Origin: Sporosarcina aquimarina
GTDB lineage: Bacteria > Bacillota > Bacilli > Bacillales_A > Planococcaceae
Length of the DNA stretch: 64,000 bases
Direction: 5' to 3'
Assembly: GCF_019748715.1 (NCBI RefSeq)
Contig: NZ_JACLBZ010000012.1
Location: 124,001-188,000, forward strand
In this document: one piece after another, positions 17,748 through 27,038 of the stretch
How positions within the stretch are numbered: position 1 is the first letter of the stretch
Layout of the letters: each line of letters begins with the position of its first letter
Notes under the pieces: model-generated
Told to the model about the DNA's origin: nothing
What the model saw: the letters and a program-made list of their open reading frames with translations, nothing else
The model's database searches: none
Made by a program: the position numbers and the translations under genes

Positions 17748-19078
17748 ATGTTGCCGCCTCCTCCAGAAGCTAAAGCTACTATCTCATTCACTGTATCTTC
17801 CAGCTGGACATTATCTTTATAGCTTTGCTTCAAAAAGTTCGTGATAATCGGCTCATATTCAATTGCTTCATCTATTTCTTTGGATGTTCCTTTTTTATAA
17901 GCTCCGATATTGATCAAGTCTTCTGATTTATCGTAAGTGTAATAGAGTTCACGCAATCGTTCTGCTGCCTTGACGTGTTCAGGGTCTGCAATATGATTCA
18001 TTAGACGGCTGACACTTTTCAAGACATTGATTGCAGGGTACTGTCCCTTATTTGCAAGCGTTCGGTCAAGCACGATATGGCCGTCAAGAATCCCCCGGAC
18101 TGCATCTGCAATCGGTTCGTTCATGTCGTCACCGTCCACAAGCACTGTATAGAAAGCAGTAATTGCGCCTAGTTCATTGGTGCCTGTACGTTCTAGAAGT
18201 TTCGGTAAAATAGCAAAAACAGAAGGTGTATAGCCGCGCGTTGCAGGTGGTTCACCAACAGCCAGCCCAATTTCTCGCTGCGCCATTGCTACCCGCGTAA
18301 CCGAATCCATCATCAGCATCACATTCATACCTTTATCCCTGAAATACTCCGCGATCGCAGTAGCTGTAAAAGCACCTTTGATCCGCATGAGCGCAGGTTG
18401 GTCCGATGTGGCCGCCACAACAATCGTACGCTTCAACCCTTCAGGTCCCAAGTCACGGTCAATAAACTCTCGTACTTCCCGGCCACGTTCTCCGATTAGT
18501 GCAATAACGTTTATATCCGCTTCAGTATTGCGAGCAATCATTCCGAGCAATGTACTTTTCCCGACACCTGACCCTGCGAAGATTCCGACCCGCTGGCCGT
18601 TTCCTACTGTCAGCATGCCATCAATAGCTTTAACTCCGACTGCAAGTTTATCATTAATTGTCGGACGCGTAAGGACATTCGGGGGGCTGTTTTCTGTCCG
18701 CACAGTTGCTAAACCTTTTGGCAATGCACTGTGATCAATCGGATTACCCATGGAATCGAGAACTTGTCCTATCAAGTTCATTCCAACCTTTACTTCAAGC
18801 GGTTTACCGAGCGTTTCAACTAGGCAGCCGCTTGAAATATTACTGATGTCCGTATATGGCATGAGCATGACGACTTCTTCACGGAATCCCACTACTTCCG
18901 CTTTAATAATCGAACGCCCTGTATCTGGTACATTTAAATGAATGTGACATACATCACCAATAGAAGATTCAGGCCCTTGCGATTCAATCATCAACCCGAC
19001 TACTCGGATAACTCGGCCATACTTTTTCATCGTGTTGATATTTGGAATAATTCGGATAAGATCTTCGGCTTTTCTCAA
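17744..19078 (-). CDS. fliI: Flagellum-specific ATPase FliI
   Basis: FliI powers delivery of substrates to the flagellar export gate. It is related to the F1-ATPase beta subunit. The Walker A motif is FAGSGVGKSTLLGM (near residue 165), Walker B is NVMLMMDSVTR, and the catalytic glutamate follows GERGREVREFI. At 444 aa it has the normal length. It works with FliH (negative regulator, upstream) and FliJ (stalk, downstream). Confidence 0.97.
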   Translation of the reverse strand: MRKAEDLIRIIPNINTMKKYGRVIRVVGLMIESQGPESSIGDVCHIHLNVPDTGRSIIKAEVVGFREEVVMLMPYTDISNISSGCLVETLGKPLEVKVGMNLIGQVLDSMGNPIDHSALPKGLATVRTENSPPNVLTRPTINDKLAVGVKAIDGMLTVGNGQRVGIFAGSGVGKSTLLGMIARNTEADINVIALIGERGREVREFIDRDLGPEGLKRTIVVAATSDQPALMRIKGAFTATAIAEYFRDKGMNVMLMMDSVTRVAMAQREIGLAVGEPPATRGYTPSVFAILPKLLERTGTNELGAITAFYTVLVDGDDMNEPIADAVRGILDGHIVLDRTLANKGQYPAINVLKSVSRLMNHIADPEHVKAAERLRELYYTYDKSEDLINIGAYKKGTSKEIDEAIEYEPIITNFLKQSYKDNVQLEDTVNEIVALASGGGGNI

Positions 19079-19080
19079 AA

Positions 19081-19857
19081 TTACGCACCACTTTCCATAA
19101 TTTCAACAAGCTGTTCTTTCAGTTCGTTCAATTGTTCATCGACGCTTACTACTATGCGGCCGTGATTGGTTTCTATAAAGCAATCCGTGGCGTCAAAGTC
19201 TTCATTGACAAAAATCAAGAATGGCGTTTCAGGCGGAAAGATGGAGGATAATTCTGCTCGATTATCGGTCACCATTTTAAAGTGTTCTGTGGGAACAAAT
19301 AGTTTAATTTCTTTCATTTCTTGTGCTTCTTTTATACCCTTCCGGACAATTGAAAGATATGTTTCTTCATCCTCTTCAATCGTTTGGTTGATAATTTGTT
19401 CAGCTGAACGAAGCGCAATATCCAAAATGACTCGTTCTTGGTTAATCAAATATTGCGTAGCGTTCTGATAGGACAATGTCGTTGTTTCATTTGCGGCTTG
19501 GATCATTTCCTGCATATCTGATATCACTTTATTGCGTCCATCTTCGAAGCCAGCCTGAAACCCTTCGTCATAAGCCTGCTGCTGCAATTGCTCTTTTTTA
19601 TTTGACCAGGCAGAGCGCATCGACTCGATATCTGCTGCTGCACTTTCCATTCGCTTTTGAATATCAGCATTCGCAATATCGCTGCGTTGCTGAATTTCTT
19701 GAAGCATCTGATTACGCTCAGCGAACATCGCTGCATTGTTTACCGGTGCCTCAGAAGAAACTTGAGGCACCGGTTCATTTTGCAAACTGCGAATCGAGAT
19801 TTCTTTCACTTGATTTTGTTTTACTACCGTACGTTCTGAACGAAATAGATTAGACAA
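19081..19857 (-). CDS. fliH: Flagellar export protein FliH
   Basis: FliH binds and restrains FliI and anchors it at the C-ring. The protein is mostly coiled coil, with a Gln-rich central helix (about 60-105) and a C-terminal FliH domain (about 125-258: DIALRSAEQIINQTIEEDEE, then NHGRIVVSVDEQLNELKEQL). I favour the TTG at 19857 (protein starting SNLFRSERTVV), because GGAGGAG lies 9 nt upstream and the start overlaps the fliG stop. An ATG at 19866 sits directly against the ribosome site, and 19902 would be a long overlap. Confidence 0.88.
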   Translation of the reverse strand: MSNLFRSERTVVKQNQVKEISIRSLQNEPVPQVSSEAPVNNAAMFAERNQMLQEIQQRSDIANADIQKRMESAAADIESMRSAWSNKKEQLQQQAYDEGFQAGFEDGRNKVISDMQEMIQAANETTTLSYQNATQYLINQERVILDIALRSAEQIINQTIEEDEETYLSIVRKGIKEAQEMKEIKLFVPTEHFKMVTDNRAELSSIFPPETPFLIFVNEDFDATDCFIETNHGRIVVSVDEQLNELKEQLVEIMESGA

Positions 19858-20863
19858 TGATGTCATCTCCTCCGCCGCGTGCAATAATGATTTCGCCTGC
19901 ATCCTCTAGTCTGCGAACAATACCTACGATTCTTGATTGTGCCTCTTCCACGTCCCGCAGTCTGACCGGACCCATAACTTCCATTTCTTCCTGGAAGGAT
20001 TCCGCCATCCGTTGTGACATGTTTTTGAATAGAATATCTTTTACTTCTTCGCTTGATACTTTCATAGATAAAATGAGGTCTTCATTCTCACACTCACGAA
20101 CAACCCGCTGAATGGAGCGGTTATCCAATGTAATGATATCTTCGAAGACAAACATTCTTTTGCGTATCTCTTCTGCCAACTCCGGATCTTGAATCTCCAG
20201 TGCATCGAGGATTGTTTTCTCGGTTGCCCGGTCGACACCGTTCAATACTTCTACTACTGCATCGACACCGCCTGTTTCCGTGAAATCTTGCGTGACAGTA
20301 GATGACAGTTTACGTTCAAGCACCGCTTCGATTTCACTGATCACTTCTGGGGAAGTTGACTCCATAGTTGCAATACGTTTAGCTATATCCGCCTGCATTT
20401 CTTGTGGTAATGAAGATAAGATCAATCCTGCTTGCTCCGCTTCTAGATAAGACAGGATGAGCGCAATCGTCTGCGGGTGTTCGTTTTGAATGAAGTTCAA
20501 GATTTGCGAAGGTTCTGCCCGTCTAGCAAAATCAAACGGTCGTACTTGAAGCGACGAGGTCAGACGGTTAATGATCGCCTGTGCATGATCTTTACCGAGC
20601 GCTTTTTCAAGTACCGTCTTCGCATATCCAATCCCGCCCTGCGAAATATAGTCTTGCGCAAGGGCAATATTATGAAATTCTTCTATGATTTCCTCTTTTA
20701 CAGCGGAATCTACTTTTTTGACACCTGATATTTCCAATGTCAATCTCTCAATCTCTTCTTCATTTAAGTGCTTATAAACCGCCGCTGAGACTTCAGGTCC
20801 GAGAGAGATAAGCAATAGGGCAGCTTTTTGTTTGCCTGACATACCTTTGTCTTTCTTTACCAA
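19850..20863 (-). CDS. fliG: Flagellar motor switch protein FliG
   Basis: FliG is the C-ring protein that contacts the stator and transmits torque. It has N, middle and C domains, with family motifs LLISLGPEVSAAVYKHLNEE (N), FIQNEHPQTIALILSYLE with EHPQ (M), and the charged torque helix near the C-terminus containing RKRMFVFEDII and LRDVEEAQSRIVGIVRRLED. Its length of 337 aa is normal. It follows fliF by 14 nt and overlaps fliH. Confidence 0.97.
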   Translation of the reverse strand: MVKKDKGMSGKQKAALLLISLGPEVSAAVYKHLNEEEIERLTLEISGVKKVDSAVKEEIIEEFHNIALAQDYISQGGIGYAKTVLEKALGKDHAQAIINRLTSSLQVRPFDFARRAEPSQILNFIQNEHPQTIALILSYLEAEQAGLILSSLPQEMQADIAKRIATMESTSPEVISEIEAVLERKLSSTVTQDFTETGGVDAVVEVLNGVDRATEKTILDALEIQDPELAEEIRKRMFVFEDIITLDNRSIQRVVRECENEDLILSMKVSSEEVKDILFKNMSQRMAESFQEEMEVMGPVRLRDVEEAQSRIVGIVRRLEDAGEIIIARGGGDDIIV

Positions 20864-20877
20864 TTTTTACCCCTCCG

Positions 20878-22476
20878 TTACTCCTCAGCAATCCACGTTC
20901 TTAATAACTTCGCAAATTCTTCTGGTTTATCTTTCGCCATTTTTTCGAGCTGTTTTCTACGTGCAGTAGCTTCCGTCTCTTGTTCCAAGTTAATATCATC
21001 CACTTGGATTGCTTCCATTTCTTCCGCCAATGCCAGTTCTTCTTCTTCTTCCTCTTCCGCATCTCTGCGTCGCTTACGCAAGAACAGAACAACAAGGACG
21101 ATAATTGCTAGCAACAAGACACCGCCAATTACGTAAACCCACCAAGGAATAGCTGTCTTCGTTTCTTCAAACGCCATATTTTTACCTTTTAGAGGTTGAA
21201 CAGACAATGCAATTTTTTCAGCCAGCATTTCATCCGTCAATTCTCCAGCTGCTTCTTTATCTAAAGAAGTACGTACAATTGTTTCTAGAATCCGTTCAAT
21301 ATCTTGCTCCACTTCAGTGGAAAGTGAAGTAGGATCGTCCGCTGTCGGCGGCTCAATCATTACTTGTATGCCGATGTCCCGGATTTTATAAGGACTCTCC
21401 ACGATATCCTTTTTGATTCGGTTCACTTCATTATTGATCGTCTCTTCTAAACGCTCATAATCGCCGTTCCCCATGTCGCCTTCAACATAGGTAGTTCGAT
21501 TGTCGGTCGGATCTTCCGCTTCAGGTGTACCGCCTACAGCTGGATTCGTTCCAGAAAACGATTCTGTAATCCGTTGAACACTTAACGCAATACCTTCCAT
21601 GTTTTCTTCATCGACAGGTGTTACAAGGTTTTCTTCACGCTTTTCTACTTTAAAATCGATATCTGTTGTAACAGAAACAACCACTTTGTCTTGCCCCATC
21701 ATTGTGCCAAGCATCGTTTGCACTTGTCTCTGTAGATCTCGTTCAATTGTCTTTTTCACGCCCATTTGATCTGTTACACTCTGTCCGTAAGAATTTCCTG
21801 AGTCATTTAGATCAAAGTACTCAAAATACTGGTTCTGTATAAGAATATTGTCAGTAGATAAGTTCGGTAAGCTTTTAGAAACCAAGTTATAGAGTGAGGT
21901 GATCTGTTGCTCTGAGAAAGTTTGACCAGGGTTCGTTTTCAGCATGATTGCAGCACTGGCCTCTTGCGTGCTGTCATTTACGAAAATACCCTCTGTCGGT
22001 AAAGTAAGCATGACTTTTGCATCCTTGATACCTTCTATACCCTTTATTAAATTCGCTAGTTCCGTCTGCATCGCTGCAAGTTTGATCATGTTGAATTCAT
22101 TGTCTGTCGTACCGAATCCCGCATTTTCTGAGAAAAAAGAGTAATCGATCAGCCCGGAATCCGGAAATCCTTCCGCTGCTAACGAAACTCGCAGATTGTC
22201 CAACTGCTTTTCCGGTACTGATATAGCTGTACCGCCGGGCTCCACTTGATACGCGACACCCTGACCATCTAACACTTCCTTGATACGGCCTATCTCAGAC
22301 GGCGATACTTCCGAATAGAGGGTTACATAGGTGGTCCTAGACAAATACACCGTTAAAAAAATGGCCAATGCAATAACACCGGCTGCTGTAGCAATATATG
22401 TGATTTTTTTACTTTTCGAGCGGCTTTCCCAGAACGCCTTGAGGTCTGCTCTGAGCTTTGTAAATCTTTCTTTCAT
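20878..22476 (-). CDS. fliF: Flagellar MS-ring protein FliF
   Basis: FliF forms the MS ring in the membrane, the base on which the motor is built. It has an N-terminal transmembrane helix (about 25-45), ring-building motifs (TTYVTLYSEVSPSEIGRI; KDAKVMLTLPTEGIF) and a variable acidic region. A second helix (about 443-465: WWVYVIGGVLLLAIIVLVVL) is followed by an Arg/Glu-rich stretch and a FliG-binding C-terminal tail (KPEEFAKLLRTWIAEE). Its length of 532 aa is typical for Bacillus. Confidence 0.97.
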   Translation of the reverse strand: MKERFTKLRADLKAFWESRSKSKKITYIATAAGVIALAIFLTVYLSRTTYVTLYSEVSPSEIGRIKEVLDGQGVAYQVEPGGTAISVPEKQLDNLRVSLAAEGFPDSGLIDYSFFSENAGFGTTDNEFNMIKLAAMQTELANLIKGIEGIKDAKVMLTLPTEGIFVNDSTQEASAAIMLKTNPGQTFSEQQITSLYNLVSKSLPNLSTDNILIQNQYFEYFDLNDSGNSYGQSVTDQMGVKKTIERDLQRQVQTMLGTMMGQDKVVVSVTTDIDFKVEKREENLVTPVDEENMEGIALSVQRITESFSGTNPAVGGTPEAEDPTDNRTTYVEGDMGNGDYERLEETINNEVNRIKKDIVESPYKIRDIGIQVMIEPPTADDPTSLSTEVEQDIERILETIVRTSLDKEAAGELTDEMLAEKIALSVQPLKGKNMAFEETKTAIPWWVYVIGGVLLLAIIVLVVLFLRKRRRDAEEEEEEELALAEEMEAIQVDDINLEQETEATARRKQLEKMAKDKPEEFAKLLRTWIAEE

Positions 22477-22538
22477 TTTAATCCCCCGGTCAGCCTAGCT
22501 AGGCAAATTTTTAAGTCTGCCTAGTGTTTCACTATCTG

Positions 22539-22847
22539 TTAGACAGGCATTCTAATAATTTCTTGGTAGGCTTCTACCACTTTATTGCGTATTTCGACAG
22601 TCGCATTCAGTGCGACGCTTGCTTTTTGAGCAGTGATCATGACGTTGTGCAAATCGACGTCTTCTCCTTTAATCAACTTGACCGTCATTGTATCAGAAGC
22701 TTGCTGCGCTTGATCTACTTGTTGAATTGCGTCATTCAACATAGTGGAGAAACTTTGCTGAGCCTCGAAAGGGGTTTTCTGTGTCTTTAGTTCAGGCTGT
22801 TGTACAGACATGGCGGATGTAGCCCCAGTGATTGATTGAATCGGCAT
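22539..22847 (-). CDS. fliE: Flagellar MS ring-rod junction protein FliE
   Basis: FliE joins the MS ring to the rod. The 102 aa protein has the family C-terminal region DLHNVMITAQKASVALNATV and the middle segment SFSTMLNDAIQQVDQAQQAS. It lies between flgC and fliF, the conserved place. Confidence 0.94.
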   Translation of the reverse strand: MPIQSITGATSAMSVQQPELKTQKTPFEAQQSFSTMLNDAIQQVDQAQQASDTMTVKLIKGEDVDLHNVMITAQKASVALNATVEIRNKVVEAYQEIIRMPV

Positions 22848-22881
22848 CCATATTCACTCCTTTTCTAAAAGCTTATGCTGT

Positions 22882-23343
22882 TTATTTTCCGATCTCTAAC
22901 GCTTTCATTAGCATCGATTTATTTGCATTCAGTACGGTTACGTTGGCTTCATAGGATCTCGTCGCAGACATCAAATCGATCATTTCACGCAACGGATCAA
23001 CATTCGGCATTTGTACATAGCCTTCTTCATTTGCATCAGGATGTGATGGATCAAAAACCAACTTAAAAGGCGTTTCACGGTCTTCTTTCACTCGTGTTAC
23101 TGCTACGCCATTGCCTGCGCCGCCGTGGGAGTGAACACCTTTTGCCGCTTGCAGGAAAGAAGCAAATTGTCCTTCTTTCGGTTGCAAAGTCACTGTTTTT
23201 CGACGGTACGGCTCCCACTCACCATTCACTTGTTTTGCACGTGTGGAGTCGACATTTGCCATATTGGACGAAATGACATCCATCCTAAGGCGTTGCGCAG
23301 TGAGGGCTGAGGAAGATGTATTCAAACTGTGGAATATACTCAC
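22882..23343 (-). CDS. flgC: Flagellar basal-body rod protein FlgC
   Basis: This is a proximal rod subunit of 153 aa. The N-terminus (SLNTSSSALTAQRLRMDVIS, then SNMANVDSTRA) and C-terminus (MSATRSYEANVTVLNANKSM) are the rod/hook signatures. FlgC-specific PNVDPLREMIDLM is present. It starts 2 nt after the flgB coding end. Confidence 0.96.
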   Translation of the reverse strand: MSIFHSLNTSSSALTAQRLRMDVISSNMANVDSTRAKQVNGEWEPYRRKTVTLQPKEGQFASFLQAAKGVHSHGGAGNGVAVTRVKEDRETPFKLVFDPSHPDANEEGYVQMPNVDPLREMIDLMSATRSYEANVTVLNANKSMLMKALEIGK

Positions 23344-23345
23344 AA

Positions 23346-23735
23346 TCAGCGACCTCCTTTAATAACGCTTTGTAATGTGTTGAACTTCCCACTTAAACGT
23401 TCAATTAACGCTGAGTTATAGATTTGATTCGCCGCTAAATCCGCCTGTTCTTTGTCCATATCCACCCCGTTGCGATCTTGTCGGTAACGGAGATTCGATA
23501 CATCAAATGTTTTGCTTCCCGCAGAACGAGTGAAGTCCATATGTCTTACATCCGTTTTGTAGGCTTCTATGCCCTTGCTAATTTCATTAGAAAACACTTC
23601 TTTAAAATTTACAGATTTTGCCTTGTAATTAGGCGTGTCGACATTTGCAATATTCTGCGAGATAGCTTTGCTTTTGGCAGATGAATAATCCAGGCCTTTT
23701 TCAAGCATCGCAATGGTGCCTCCGTAAATATTCAT
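23346..23735 (-). CDS. flgB: Flagellar basal-body rod protein FlgB, first gene of the fla/che operon
   Basis: This is a proximal rod subunit of 129 aa with the motif KSKAISQNIANVDTPNYKAK and a C-terminal helix (NQIYNSALIERLSGKFNTLQ). It is the first gene of the operon; AAGGAAGG lies upstream of the ATG. A 494 nt intergenic region with a sigma-A-like promoter precedes it, beyond which codY ends. This is the same codY-flgB junction seen in Bacillus subtilis. Confidence 0.96.
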   Translation of the reverse strand: MNIYGGTIAMLEKGLDYSSAKSKAISQNIANVDTPNYKAKSVNFKEVFSNEISKGIEAYKTDVRHMDFTRSAGSKTFDVSNLRYRQDRNGVDMDKEQADLAANQIYNSALIERLSGKFNTLQSVIKGGR

Positions 23736-23859
23736 AGGCTCTATTTCCTTCCTTCATGTAGTACCATTTCACCTTAATCCGACAGCATTTTTCGCAAAAA
23801 GTGTACTACTTACCATTTTCTTTATATATAAAGGATATTTTCTATTAATCTACTAGTCT

Positions 23860-23889
23860 ATTGTAACGGATTCTGCTGAATATTGTCCA
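23860..23889 (-). promoter_or_regulatory. Candidate sigma-A promoter of the fla/che operon
   Basis: On the minus strand, -35 TGGACA (23884-23889) and -10 TACAAT (23860-23865) are separated by 18 nt; each matches five of six consensus positions. Transcription would start near 23853, about 118 nt before the flgB ATG. Bacillus subtilis also has a sigma-A promoter here. Not tested. Confidence 0.5.
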
Positions 23890-24191
23890 ATATATTTCAA
23901 AAAAATTCATGGCTCTTAATTGATTTTTTTCCAATTACACACAACTTTGTCACTGAATATTCATTACTTTTATTCCTCTTACCCATATACATAATTTTAT
24001 AAACACTAGTTCGCTTACACCGTAGTGTGCTTTACCAAGAAGCTCGGTCTTACTTACCATAGTCTTTTTCCTTATGACAAATATCTCTTAAATACGACAA
24101 ATTGTAAATAGATATAAGATCCTAGGAAATATTAATCATATGTTTTTTGCAATAGTAAGAAAACAAAACATTCCACATGCCAAAGAACATA

Positions 24192-24229
24192 TAAAAGCAC
24201 TACTCCTAACGAGAAGTAGTGCTTTATTT
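24192..24229 (-). terminator. Terminator after codY
   Basis: An 11-bp perfect inverted repeat (24194-24204 with 24215-24225, AAAGCACTACT/AGTAGTGCTTT) lies directly after the codY stop. The following T-run on the minus strand is short (TTTTAT). The plus strand has a better T-run, so it may act in both directions. Confidence 0.75.
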
Positions 24230-25006
24230 TTATGAATTATGTTTTTCTAATTCCGTCAAGAACTTATCATTCAATACTTTAATATACGTACCTTTCATCC
24301 CTAAAGAGCGGGATTCAATAACACCAGCACTCTCTAATTTACGAAGTGCATTGACTATAACGGAACGAGTAATTCCTACACGGTCTGCAATCTTAGATGC
24401 AACTAGTAACCCTTCGTTGCCGTCCAGTTCTCTAAAGATGTGCTCAATCGCTTCGTGTTCACTATATGAAAGTGAATTGATCGCCATTTGTACAACAGCT
24501 TTACTACGAGCTTCATGCTCGATCTCTTCAGACTTTTCACGCAATATTTCCATTCCTACAACTGTCGCGCCGTACTCTGCAAGGATAAGATCGTCCTCAG
24601 TGAAACCTTCCTTCAATCTAGCCAGGATCAATGTCCCTAAACGCTCACCGCCACCGATAATCGGTACAATCGTTGTCAAACCATCTTTGAACAAGTCTTT
24701 ATTCTCTACCGGGAAGACGGTGTGCTCATTGTTGATATCAAGGTTTGGAGATGTCTCCTGGATAGCAAATAAATTATTTGTATACTCTTCAGGGAATTTA
24801 CGATCTTCAAACATTTTTTTCATCCGATCGTTTTCGATTTGATGGTGTACCTCTAAGCCAAGTAGTTTCCCTCTACGGCTTACGATAAACGCGTTACAAT
24901 CGATGACGTCACTTAATTCCTCTGCCATCTCTTTAAAGTTGACAGGACCGCCGGCGCCTTCTTGTAACATTGCATTAATTTTTCTTGTCTTTACTAATAA
25001 ACTCAT
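24230..25006 (-). CDS. codY: GTP/branched-chain-amino-acid-sensing transcriptional repressor CodY
   Basis: CodY is a global regulator of nutrient-responsive genes, activated by isoleucine/valine/leucine and GTP. The N-terminal GAF domain (about 1-155) senses ligands. The C-terminal winged helix-turn-helix contains [20 protein letters not shown], matching the nearly invariant CodY DNA-recognition segment. Length is 258 aa (family 257-260). It is the last gene of the xerC-hslV-hslU-codY unit. A CodY-box-like sequence lies 40-55 nt upstream (25047-25061), consistent with autoregulation. Confidence 0.97.
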   Translation of the reverse strand: MSLLVKTRKINAMLQEGAGGPVNFKEMAEELSDVIDCNAFIVSRRGKLLGLEVHHQIENDRMKKMFEDRKFPEEYTNNLFAIQETSPNLDINNEHTVFPVENKDLFKDGLTTIVPIIGGGERLGTLILARLKEGFTEDDLILAEYGATVVGMEILREKSEEIEHEARSKAVVQMAINSLSYSEHEAIEHIFRELDGNEGLLVASKIADRVGITRSVIVNALRKLESAGVIESRSLGMKGTYIKVLNDKFLTELEKHNS

Positions 25007-25046
25007 TTCTAAAGTTCCTCCTCAAAATTTACAGTTGACTTTAATG

Positions 25047-25061
25047 AATATTCTAAAGGTT
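25047..25061 (-). promoter_or_regulatory. Weak CodY-box-like site upstream of codY
   Basis: The minus-strand sequence AACCTTTAGAATATT matches 11 of 15 positions of the CodY box AATTTTCWGAAAATT, within the 86 nt between hslU and codY. Alone it is weak; its position supports it. Confidence 0.3.
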
Positions 25062-25092
25062 TTTAATCATTAAATAAACAGTTAAGCCTTCA

Positions 25093-26490
25093 TTAAAGTA
25101 TAAAATGTGACAAATCTTTGTTTTTAACAATTCCTTCTAACTTTTCATCTACATAAGCAGGTGTGATCTTAATGGAAGCCGGACCGATGTCAGCTGCTTC
25201 GAACGACAGATCTTCCAACAATTTTTCTAAAATCGTGTGTAATCTTCTGGCACCGATGTTTTCTGTTTCATTGTTTACTTCAAATGCAATCTCAGCAAGT
25301 TTGCTGATTGCATTATCCGTAAATTCAATTTCTACTTCTTCGGTTGCAAGTAATCGCTCGTATTGTCGTAACAACGAAAAATCAGGCTCTCGCAGTATGC
25401 GCTCAAAATCCTCTTTTGTCAATTTATCCAGTTCTACGCGAATCGGGAATCTCCCCTGCAATTCCGGGATAATATCCGATGGTTTGGACATATGAAAAGC
25501 ACCCGCTGCAATAAATAGAATGTAGTCTGTCTTGACAGCGCCATACTTAGTTGTAACTGTCGAGCCTTCTACGATAGGTAAAATATCGCGCTGGACACCT
25601 TCTCGAGACACTTCGCCTGAAGATTTCTGGTTGCTGCTCGCGATTTTATCCATTTCATCCAAGAAGATGATGCCTGCCTGCTCTGTTAATTCGATCCCTT
25701 TACGCGCCACTTCGTCTTGATCGATCAACTTATCCGCTTCTTCCGCCTCTAATACGACCCGCGCATCTTTTACTTTCATACGGCGTTTTACTGATTTTTT
25801 CGGCATGAGAGAAGAAAGAGCGTCTTGCATACCTGTACTCATTTGTTCCATCCCTGAACCTTGTAGCGCATCAAATAGCGACGGTTGCTGTGCAGTGACC
25901 TCAACAGTTACCATCTGTTCCTCTACTTGACGATTTTTCAGCAGCTCAGCTATTTCGGAACGTTTACGTCTTATTTCTGTTTGTTCTTCCGGATTTTCTT
26001 CTTCCGGCTGTCCTTTTTGACCGAAGAACATTTCGAAAGGATTTTGTCCGCTATTTTTCTTTTTCGCTTCTGGTACAAGGAGTTTCACTAAGCGCTCTTC
26101 CGCAAGCTTCTGCGCTTGTTCTTTGACGGATTCACGCAAATCCTCCTTGACCATGCGAACACCGACCTCTGTCAAGTCACGAATCATGGACTCCACGTCG
26201 CGCCCTACATAACCTACTTCAGTAAACTTCGTCGCTTCCACTTTGACAAATGGAGCATGAATTAATTTAGCGATTCGGCGTGCAATCTCAGTTTTCCCTA
26301 CACCTGTAGGACCGATCATCAGGATGTTTTTAGGGATGACTTCTTCTTGTTCTTCCTCTGTTAACTGCATTCTTCGATAGCGATTACGCATTGCGACAGC
26401 TACTGCTTTCTTCGCTTTTTCCTGACCGACGATAAAACGGTTCAAATAAGCAGTGAGCTCTTTTGGCGTTAATTCTTGTTTCATCACCAA
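25093..26490 (-). CDS. hslU: ATP-dependent protease ATPase subunit HslU (ClpY)
   Basis: This AAA+ unfoldase partners HslV. Walker A is [16 protein letters not shown] (near 58), the Walker B region is [11 protein letters not shown], the sensor region is [16 protein letters not shown], and the C-terminal end that activates HslV (LSHFIL) is intact. The variable I-domain (about 110-240) is rich in Glu and Gln. The TTG at 26490 directly follows the hslV stop and has GGAGG 8 nt upstream; GTG and ATG codons one and two triplets later are alternatives. At 465 aa the length is normal. Confidence 0.96.
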   Translation of the reverse strand: MVMKQELTPKELTAYLNRFIVGQEKAKKAVAVAMRNRYRRMQLTEEEQEEVIPKNILMIGPTGVGKTEIARRIAKLIHAPFVKVEATKFTEVGYVGRDVESMIRDLTEVGVRMVKEDLRESVKEQAQKLAEERLVKLLVPEAKKKNSGQNPFEMFFGQKGQPEEENPEEQTEIRRKRSEIAELLKNRQVEEQMVTVEVTAQQPSLFDALQGSGMEQMSTGMQDALSSLMPKKSVKRRMKVKDARVVLEAEEADKLIDQDEVARKGIELTEQAGIIFLDEMDKIASSNQKSSGEVSREGVQRDILPIVEGSTVTTKYGAVKTDYILFIAAGAFHMSKPSDIIPELQGRFPIRVELDKLTKEDFERILREPDFSLLRQYERLLATEEVEIEFTDNAISKLAEIAFEVNNETENIGARRLHTILEKLLEDLSFEAADIGPASIKITPAYVDEKLEGIVKNKDLSHFIL

Positions 26491-27027
26491 TCAAAGCACC
26501 TCCACAATGATTTCATGATTCGTGTAGACACATATATCAGCAGCGGTCTCTAATGAAGCTTTTGCAATTTCCTCGGCAGTTAAACCTGTACTATATTTCT
26601 TTAAAGCTCTTCCCGCCGCCAGCGCATAATTTCCGCCGGAGCCGATTGCCAGAATACCGTCATCCGGTTCTATCACTTCACCTGTACCAGAGACGAGTAA
26701 AAGAGTTTTTTTATCCATAACGAGTAACATCGCTTCCAGCTTACGTAAAATCCGGTCTCCCCGCCATTCTTTCGCAAGTTCAACAGATGCCCTTTGCAAA
26801 TTACCGTCGTACTCCATGAGTTTCGCTTCAAACAGATCAAACAGCGTAAAAGCATCTGCCACCGATCCAGCAAAGCCTGCAAGAACTTGACCATTGAATA
26901 ATCTGCGCACTTTCTTTGCTGTATGTTTCATGACGACCGCGTTGCCCATTGTTACTTGCCCGTCGCCTGACATGGCACACTTGCCATCATGATGAATTGC
27001 AAAAATCGTTGTTGCATGAAATTCCAT
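26491..27027 (-). CDS. hslV: ATP-dependent protease peptidase subunit HslV (ClpQ)
   Basis: HslV is the proteolytic chamber of the HslUV complex (NTN hydrolase fold). The conserved core [27 protein letters not shown] and [16 protein letters not shown] is present. The protein begins MEFHATTIF, so it has a five-residue extension before the catalytic threonine pair (T6/T7) and no serine at position 2, unlike B. subtilis CodW. The ATG has AGGAGG upstream, so the start is firm. Exposure of the catalytic threonine therefore probably needs N-terminal processing. It is 178 aa long. Confidence 0.95.
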   Translation of the reverse strand: MEFHATTIFAIHHDGKCAMSGDGQVTMGNAVVMKHTAKKVRRLFNGQVLAGFAGSVADAFTLFDLFEAKLMEYDGNLQRASVELAKEWRGDRILRKLEAMLLVMDKKTLLLVSGTGEVIEPDDGILAIGSGGNYALAAGRALKKYSTGLTAEEIAKASLETAADICVYTNHEIIVEVL

Positions 27028-27038
27028 TGTCTCTCCTC

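Larger units (their letters stand above)
23736..24229 (-). other. codY-flgB intergenic region (fla/che leader)
   Basis: This 494 nt AT-rich stretch separates codY from the flagellar operon. It holds the codY terminator (24192-24229), a candidate sigma-A promoter for flgB (23860-23889) and a 5' leader of about 118 nt. I found no convincing sigma-D promoter (TAAA-N15-GCCGATAA) and no coding frame with a ribosome site. Two TTGTC-containing segments near 24075-24105 could belong to an upstream promoter, but their -10 boxes are poor. Confidence 0.6.

Noticed and set aside
23836..23850. CodY-box-like sequence upstream of flgB (GATTAATAGAAAATA on the minus strand)
   Set aside because: It matches only about 10 of 15 positions, which is common in AT-rich DNA, although CodY does control this operon in B. 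subtilis.
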